Shown here in pieces: positions 23,790-27,233 of a DNA stretch of 27,233 bases. Each line of letters opens with the position of its first letter. Positions within the stretch are counted from its first letter, which is position 1. The notes below the pieces were generated by a model that saw only the letters and a list, made by a program, of their open reading frames with translations, ran no database searches and was not told the origin of the DNA. The translations under genes were made by a program, and so were the position numbers. The DNA lies in NCBI GenBank assembly GCA_036821485.1, contig DAISJM010000047.1:1-27233 (forward strand). The letters are read 5' to 3'. The stretch comes from DAISJM01 sp036821485. GTDB taxonomy: Bacteria; Verrucomicrobiota; Kiritimatiellia; CAIQIC01; JAGNIJ01.

Positions 23790-24782
23790 ATGATGGACCC
23801 TCAAGCGATTCGTTTCTTTTCCGGGAGCCGTTCCGTAGTCACCGGTGGCACGGGTATGATCGGCCGCGAGGTGGTGAAGATCCTCTGCGATGCCGGCGCG
23901 ATGGTGCGCGTCGTGTCGCTGGACAAGATCTGCGTGGATGAACGCGCCGAGCATGTGATGGGGGATCTCTGCGACTTCAACCTGTGCAAGGAGCTGACCC
24001 GCGGTATGGATTACGTATTCCATGTCGCCGGGATAAAGGGATCCATCGATGTCACCAAGTCCAAGCCGGCCAGCTTCTTCGTTCCGCTGCTGATGATGAA
24101 TACGAACATGCTGGAAGCCTGCCGCGTCAACAAGGTGAAAAAGGTGGTCTACACCAGTTCCATCGGTGCGTACTCCAGTGCGGAGATCTTCAAGGAGGAC
24201 ATGGGCGGTGACGGGCCGCCGATGGATATGTTTCCCGGATGGGCCAAACGCATGGCGGAATTGCAGGTACAGGCCTATCGTACGCAGTACGGCTTGGAAA
24301 ATTTTGCGGTTGTGCGGCCCTGTAATGTTTATGGGCCCGGCGATAATTTTGATCCCAAGAACGCAATGGTTATTCCGACCCTGATGTCGCGCATCGCCAA
24401 CAAGGAGGATCCTGTAGTGATCTGGGGCGATGGTTCGGCTGTACGGGATTTCGCCTACAGTCGGGATGTCGCCGAGGGCGTGATCCTGGCCCTGCACCAC
24501 GGCACAAAAGGCCACCCGTTTGTCAACTTGGGCAGCGGTCAGGGCGTGACCATCCGGGAACTGGTCGAAACGCTCCGCGGTTTCCTCGACTTCAACTATA
24601 CGTTCGATGCGACCAAGCCGTCTGGCTTCCCTCGTCGCGTGATGGATATCTCCCTTGCCCGCGAGGTGATCGGATACAATCCCTCCGCCTCCCTGCAAGA
24701 CGGTCTCAAGGAGACGTGGGCTTGGTTCATGCAACACCGCGACGAGTACCTGCAGCGGAAGAACTACTTCGCGGAAGGGTAG
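23790..24782 (+). CDS. NAD-dependent epimerase/dehydratase (GDP-fucose synthase-like SDR)
   Basis: A full-length extended SDR (330 aa). It has SVVTGGTGMIG, DYVFHVAG, VYTSSIGAYSS, VRPCNVYGPGDNFDP, WGDGSAVRDFAYSRDV and NLGSGQGVTIREL. It is the intact paralogue of the fragment at 22126. Around the catalytic lysine it reads MFPGWAKRMAE (F148, K153): no tyrosine lies at the YxxxK position. Start choice: GAGGAG at about 23774-23779 supports ATG 23790 (or 23793); the frame opens upstream to 23742 without similarity. It could be an epimerase or reductase with altered chemistry, or belong to a subfamily that places its tyrosine elsewhere. Confidence 0.87.
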   Translation: MMDPQAIRFFSGSRSVVTGGTGMIGREVVKILCDAGAMVRVVSLDKICVDERAEHVMGDLCDFNLCKELTRGMDYVFHVAGIKGSIDVTKSKPASFFVPLLMMNTNMLEACRVNKVKKVVYTSSIGAYSSAEIFKEDMGGDGPPMDMFPGWAKRMAELQVQAYRTQYGLENFAVVRPCNVYGPGDNFDPKNAMVIPTLMSRIANKEDPVVIWGDGSAVRDFAYSRDVAEGVILALHHGTKGHPFVNLGSGQGVTIRELVETLRGFLDFNYTFDATKPSGFPRRVMDISLAREVIGYNPSASLQDGLKETWAWFMQHRDEYLQRKNYFAEG

Positions 24783-24915
24783 GTCGTGTACTAACGCCTT
24801 TTGCCCGATCGGCGGTCATCCGCGCTATCCGCGGTGAATACCTTTTGGCGTATTGTTTCTTCCTTCGTGCCTTTGCGTTGAGCTCTGTCTTTGTATTCCC
24901 AAAGGAGAATAGACC
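24783..24915. repeat. Intergenic repeats, inverted relative to those at 4572-4678
   Basis: TCATCCGCGCTATCCGCG (24816-24833) is the reverse complement, with one mismatch, of the 4586-4603 segment, continuing into GTGAA. TCCTTCGTGCCTTTGCGT (24861-24878) is the reverse complement of the ACGCAAAGG-CGAAG end of the tract near 4663-4680, with two or three differences. An AAAGGAG ribosome binding site for the next gene follows at about 24900-24906. Confidence 0.75.
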
Positions 24916-25443
24916 ATGGAAACCATCATAGCGGTTGAGAAGACGAAACTGGAAGGCTGTCTGCTGATCAAGTTGGCGACGTTTGAAGACCATCGAGGTC
25001 AGTACCTCGAATTGTACAACGAAGAGCTCTACAAACGTCAGGGGATCAATGTGAAGTTCGTTCAGGACGATATATCCGTCTCTTCCAAGCATGTCCTCAG
25101 AGGCATTCATGGCGATGCCGAAACCTGGAAGCTGGTCTCGTGTCTGTACGGGCAGTTCTACCTCGTGGTGGTGAATTGCAACAAAGCGTCTCCTTCCTTT
25201 GGGCAATGGCAGTCATTTGTGCTGTCTGACCGGAACCGGCACCAGGTGCTGATCCCGCCGCACCACGGCAACGCGCACCTTGTTACGAGCGATGTCGCCA
25301 TGTACCACTACAAGCAGAACACCTACTACAACCCCAAGGGCCAGTTTACCTATGTGTGGAATGATCCCAAGTTTGGGATCTGGTGGCCGGTCAAGAATCC
25401 CATTATCTCCCGTCGCGATGAAGAGGGGCGTTTTGTTGAGTGA
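24916..25443 (+). CDS. RmlC-like cupin, dTDP-4-dehydrorhamnose 3,5-epimerase family
   Basis: A predicted sugar-nucleotide 3,5- (or 3-) epimerase of 175 aa with the RmlC cupin fold. Motifs: FEDHRGQYLELYNEELY, VKFVQDDISVSSKHVLRGIHGD (catalytic-type histidine H65), TWKLVSCLYGQFYLVVVN, PPHHGNAHLV, YHYKQNTYYNP and WNDPKFGIWWP. The match is to an RmlC branch with GIHGD in place of the GLHYQ usual in rhamnose enzymes, so the substrate is probably not dTDP-4-keto-6-deoxyglucose itself. A strong AAAGGAG precedes the ATG. It likely acts on a 4-keto intermediate made by one of the SDRs. Confidence 0.88.
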   Translation: METIIAVEKTKLEGCLLIKLATFEDHRGQYLELYNEELYKRQGINVKFVQDDISVSSKHVLRGIHGDAETWKLVSCLYGQFYLVVVNCNKASPSFGQWQSFVLSDRNRHQVLIPPHHGNAHLVTSDVAMYHYKQNTYYNPKGQFTYVWNDPKFGIWWPVKNPIISRRDEEGRFVE

Positions 25444-25500
25444 CCCGTGGCGTGGATGTGCATGGTCTAACAAGGCGGACATGATGAAGAGGACGAACTT

Positions 25501-26460
25501 ATGAACTACCTGTCAGGCAAGAACGTGTTGGTGACCGGCGGTGCTGGATTTATTGGGGGTAATCTGGTGCGGCGTTTGGCGGATGCGGGCGCAAAAGTGC
25601 GCGCCACCCTCCACAAGTCGCAACCTGCGAAACGCGATGTTCGGGTGGAGTACGTGACAGCCGATCTGTTGCGAGAAGATGAGTGCGCGGGGGTGTGTGC
25701 GGACATGGAGTACGTCTTTCTGTGTGCTGCCAATACCTCCGGTGCGGCGGTGATGGAGAAGACGCCGCTGGTGCATCTGACGCCGAACCTGATCATGAAC
25801 GCGCGGATGTTGGAGGCAGCCTATACAGCGGGTGTGAACAAGACACTCTTCATCAGCAGCAACACGGTCTATCCCGTTTCCGACGAACCTGTGAAGGAGG
25901 ATGACTGCCGGAACGAGTTCTTCGAGAAGTACTTCGTTGTCGCCTGGATGAAGCGGTTCACGGAAATCATGTGCGAGATGTATGCGACGAAGATCAAGAA
26001 GCCCATGCAGACTGTAGTGGTACGCCCGGCCAATGCCTACGGGCCTGGTGACAAATTCGATTGGGAAACGTCGCACGTGTTGCCGGCTCTGATCCGCCGG
26101 GTGGTGGAACGGCATGCCCCGATACGTGTCTGGGGTGATGGCAAGGATATCAAGGATTTCATCTACGTTGAGGATTTGGTGGACGGCCTGCTGATGGCCA
26201 TGGAGAAGATCAATGGGTTTGACCCGATCAACATCGCCAGCGGGAAGGGCTATCGCCTGTGCGATATCCTTGACCTGATCATCAAGATCGACGGGTATGC
26301 CGGAGCCAAGGTGGAATACGACGCCTCGAAGCCCACGATGATACCCAAGCGCCTCATTGACGCTTCCAAGGCAAAGGGACTTATTGGCTTCGAGGCCTGC
26401 ACGTCGATGGAAGAAGGGCTGCGCAAGACCATTGCGTGGTACAAAGCTAGTGTCTGTTGA
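25501..26460 (+). CDS. NAD-dependent epimerase/dehydratase (GDP-fucose synthase-like SDR)
   Basis: An extended SDR (319 aa). It has VLVTGGAGFIG (Rossmann), YVFLCAANTSGAAVMEKTPL (the ANTSG segment is typical of GDP-fucose synthase relatives), FISSNTVYPV, VRPANAYGPGDKFDW, WGDGKDIKDFIYVEDLVDG and NIASGKGYRL. Near the catalytic lysine it reads KYFVVAWMKRF (Y144, K151), so tyrosine is seven residues away instead of four. Taken with the other two SDRs this suggests a subfamily with non-standard spacing. It follows the RmlC-like gene by 57 bases. Together these two enzymes are the classic arrangement for epimerisation then reduction of a 4-keto sugar. Confidence 0.87.
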   Translation: MNYLSGKNVLVTGGAGFIGGNLVRRLADAGAKVRATLHKSQPAKRDVRVEYVTADLLREDECAGVCADMEYVFLCAANTSGAAVMEKTPLVHLTPNLIMNARMLEAAYTAGVNKTLFISSNTVYPVSDEPVKEDDCRNEFFEKYFVVAWMKRFTEIMCEMYATKIKKPMQTVVVRPANAYGPGDKFDWETSHVLPALIRRVVERHAPIRVWGDGKDIKDFIYVEDLVDGLLMAMEKINGFDPINIASGKGYRLCDILDLIIKIDGYAGAKVEYDASKPTMIPKRLIDASKAKGLIGFEACTSMEEGLRKTIAWYKASVC

Positions 26461-26499
26461 ACTCCGTTGTCGCCAATTGCCATCGATCCAGGGATTGTC

Positions 26500-27233
26500 A
26501 TGCCGCTTATTTCCTTCATAACGGTCACGCGTAACGACGGTTTTGAGCCGGATCTTCTCTATCGGTTGAGCACCATGCTCAACTATGCGGCGATGGAGTT
26601 GGAGCGTGTGGGCCGCCTTGCGGATGTGGAGTTTATCGTTGTGGACTGGGCCAGCGAGAAGCCTTTGGTGGAAGCGGTGGAGTTGTCGGCGCCTGCCGCC
26701 GCAATGACCCGATTTATCAGTCTTTCGGCAGATGCGATTAAGTCGGTGGGTGGTCATGTGGACCGGCTCAACATCGCCTTGGCCGTGAATGCCGGAATTC
26801 GGCGTGCCCGTGGGCAATGTATCATGGTAGGGCCTGCCGATATCTTGATGCCGGAATGTGCGTGGGTGGGTCTCTTCAATCTTGTCGCGGGGGAGGGGGG
26901 GGGCTCTCGCGGTCTTGGAGACGTGCTTTACCTCCTCATGAGACATGAGATTCCTGCGCCGGTGATCTCTGCGAAGCGCTTGTTGGAGGATCTGAAGGCC
27001 TACGTTCTCAAGAATACTTTGTTTATGGATGTTGATCGCGTCACCGTCAGCGCGGGTGGTGGGGCCGGGGTGCTTGTGGCTGCCGTGTCGGTGTGGCAGA
27101 AGCTCTGCGGGTTGCAGGAATGCTGCGATCTTGGCATCTGGGCGGATATGGAAGTGCATGCTCGTGCATCGCTTATTGGTTCCGTCATGTCGATGGACGG
27201 AATGGGTATCCGATGCTATCACATGGGTCACAG
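26500..27233 (+). CDS. Glycosyltransferase, GT2-like (partial, runs off the window)
   Basis: The frame from ATG 26500 is open to the window edge (244 residues visible, 3' end missing). It starts MPLISFITVTRND, a typical GT-A opening. It then has VEFIVVDWAS (matching the EIIVVDDxS position) and INIALAVNAGIRRARGQCIMVGPADILMPE, the donor-binding region of family 2 enzymes. The usual DxD is replaced by PAD. AGGGAT at about 26490-26495 is a plausible ribosome binding site. It probably transfers one sugar of the repeat unit. It is the only glycosyltransferase visible besides the initiating enzyme, so others must lie downstream. Confidence 0.75.
   Translation, partial: MPLISFITVTRNDGFEPDLLYRLSTMLNYAAMELERVGRLADVEFIVVDWASEKPLVEAVELSAPAAAMTRFISLSADAIKSVGGHVDRLNIALAVNAGIRRARGQCIMVGPADILMPECAWVGLFNLVAGEGGGSRGLGDVLYLLMRHEIPAPVISAKRLLEDLKAYVLKNTLFMDVDRVTVSAGGGAGVLVAAVSVWQKLCGLQECCDLGIWADMEVHARASLIGSVMSMDGMGIRCYHMGH

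Noticed and set aside
25513..27231. 572-codon open frame on the minus strand
   Set aside because: It lies antisense to the SDR and glycosyltransferase genes, is His/Arg-rich with no domain pattern, and is a codon-bias shadow.

Overview
The window is a cell-surface polysaccharide (exopolysaccharide or O-antigen-like) biosynthesis and export locus of a Gram-negative-type bacterium with moderately high GC. Almost every gene reads on the + strand and many overlap by a few bases. The core gene set (outer-membrane export protein, fused Wzc-type tyrosine kinase, WcaJ/WbaP-type initiating transferase, NusG-like antiterminator) and the intergenic low-complexity repeats (ACGCAAAG-type and CACGAA-type tracts, CAATAACCAATAACTGATC-like tracts, REP palindromes, a 23S-IVS-like four-helix protein) suggest a PVC-type (Verrucomicrobiota, Kiritimatiellota, Lentisphaerota) or Omnitrophota-like genome. 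This is inference; there is no rRNA or marker gene to confirm it.

Layout. 1-735: unrecognised sequence, then a 5'-truncated export protein. 738-4501: Wzc-like copolymerase/kinase and the polyprenyl-phosphate sugar-1-P transferase. 4502-5486: repeats and a REP-associated tyrosine transposase (minus strand) between mirror-image REP pairs. 5487-6885: NusG-like antiterminator and an FkbM methyltransferase, separated by a small duplication that creates a 35-codon bridging ORF. 6886-8263: GbsR/MarR-type regulator with a palindromic operator at its start, and an inserted four-helix-bundle (S23) gene cassette. 8264-11848: Wzy/ligase-like membrane protein and the ABC exporter pair Wzm/Wzt.

11845-21310: a tightly coupled sugar-building module. 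It contains an E1 alpha/beta pair, an SDR dehydratase/reductase, a NUDIX hydrolase, a split transketolase, a second SDR, a frameshifted helical-repeat/methyltransferase gene, and an aldo/keto reductase with a C-terminal ParB-like domain. 21373-27233: TylF-like methyltransferase, a truncated SDR, an AAA/DUF4143 ATPase that looks inserted, an intact paralogous SDR, an RmlC-like cupin epimerase, another SDR, and a glycosyltransferase that runs off the end.

How it fits together. The transferase starts the glycan on undecaprenyl phosphate. The SDRs, cupin epimerase, aldo/keto reductase, methyltransferases and the two split thiamine-diphosphate (ThDP) enzymes would make and decorate an unusual sugar. 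Wzm/Wzt, or a Wzy/Wzc/export-protein route, would polymerise and export it. The most interesting candidate is the ThDP module: two different two-gene ThDP enzymes without any E2/E3 partner, in one translationally coupled operon. It suggests carbon-carbon bond formation on a nucleotide sugar (a branched or higher-carbon sugar). The product cannot be read from sequence.
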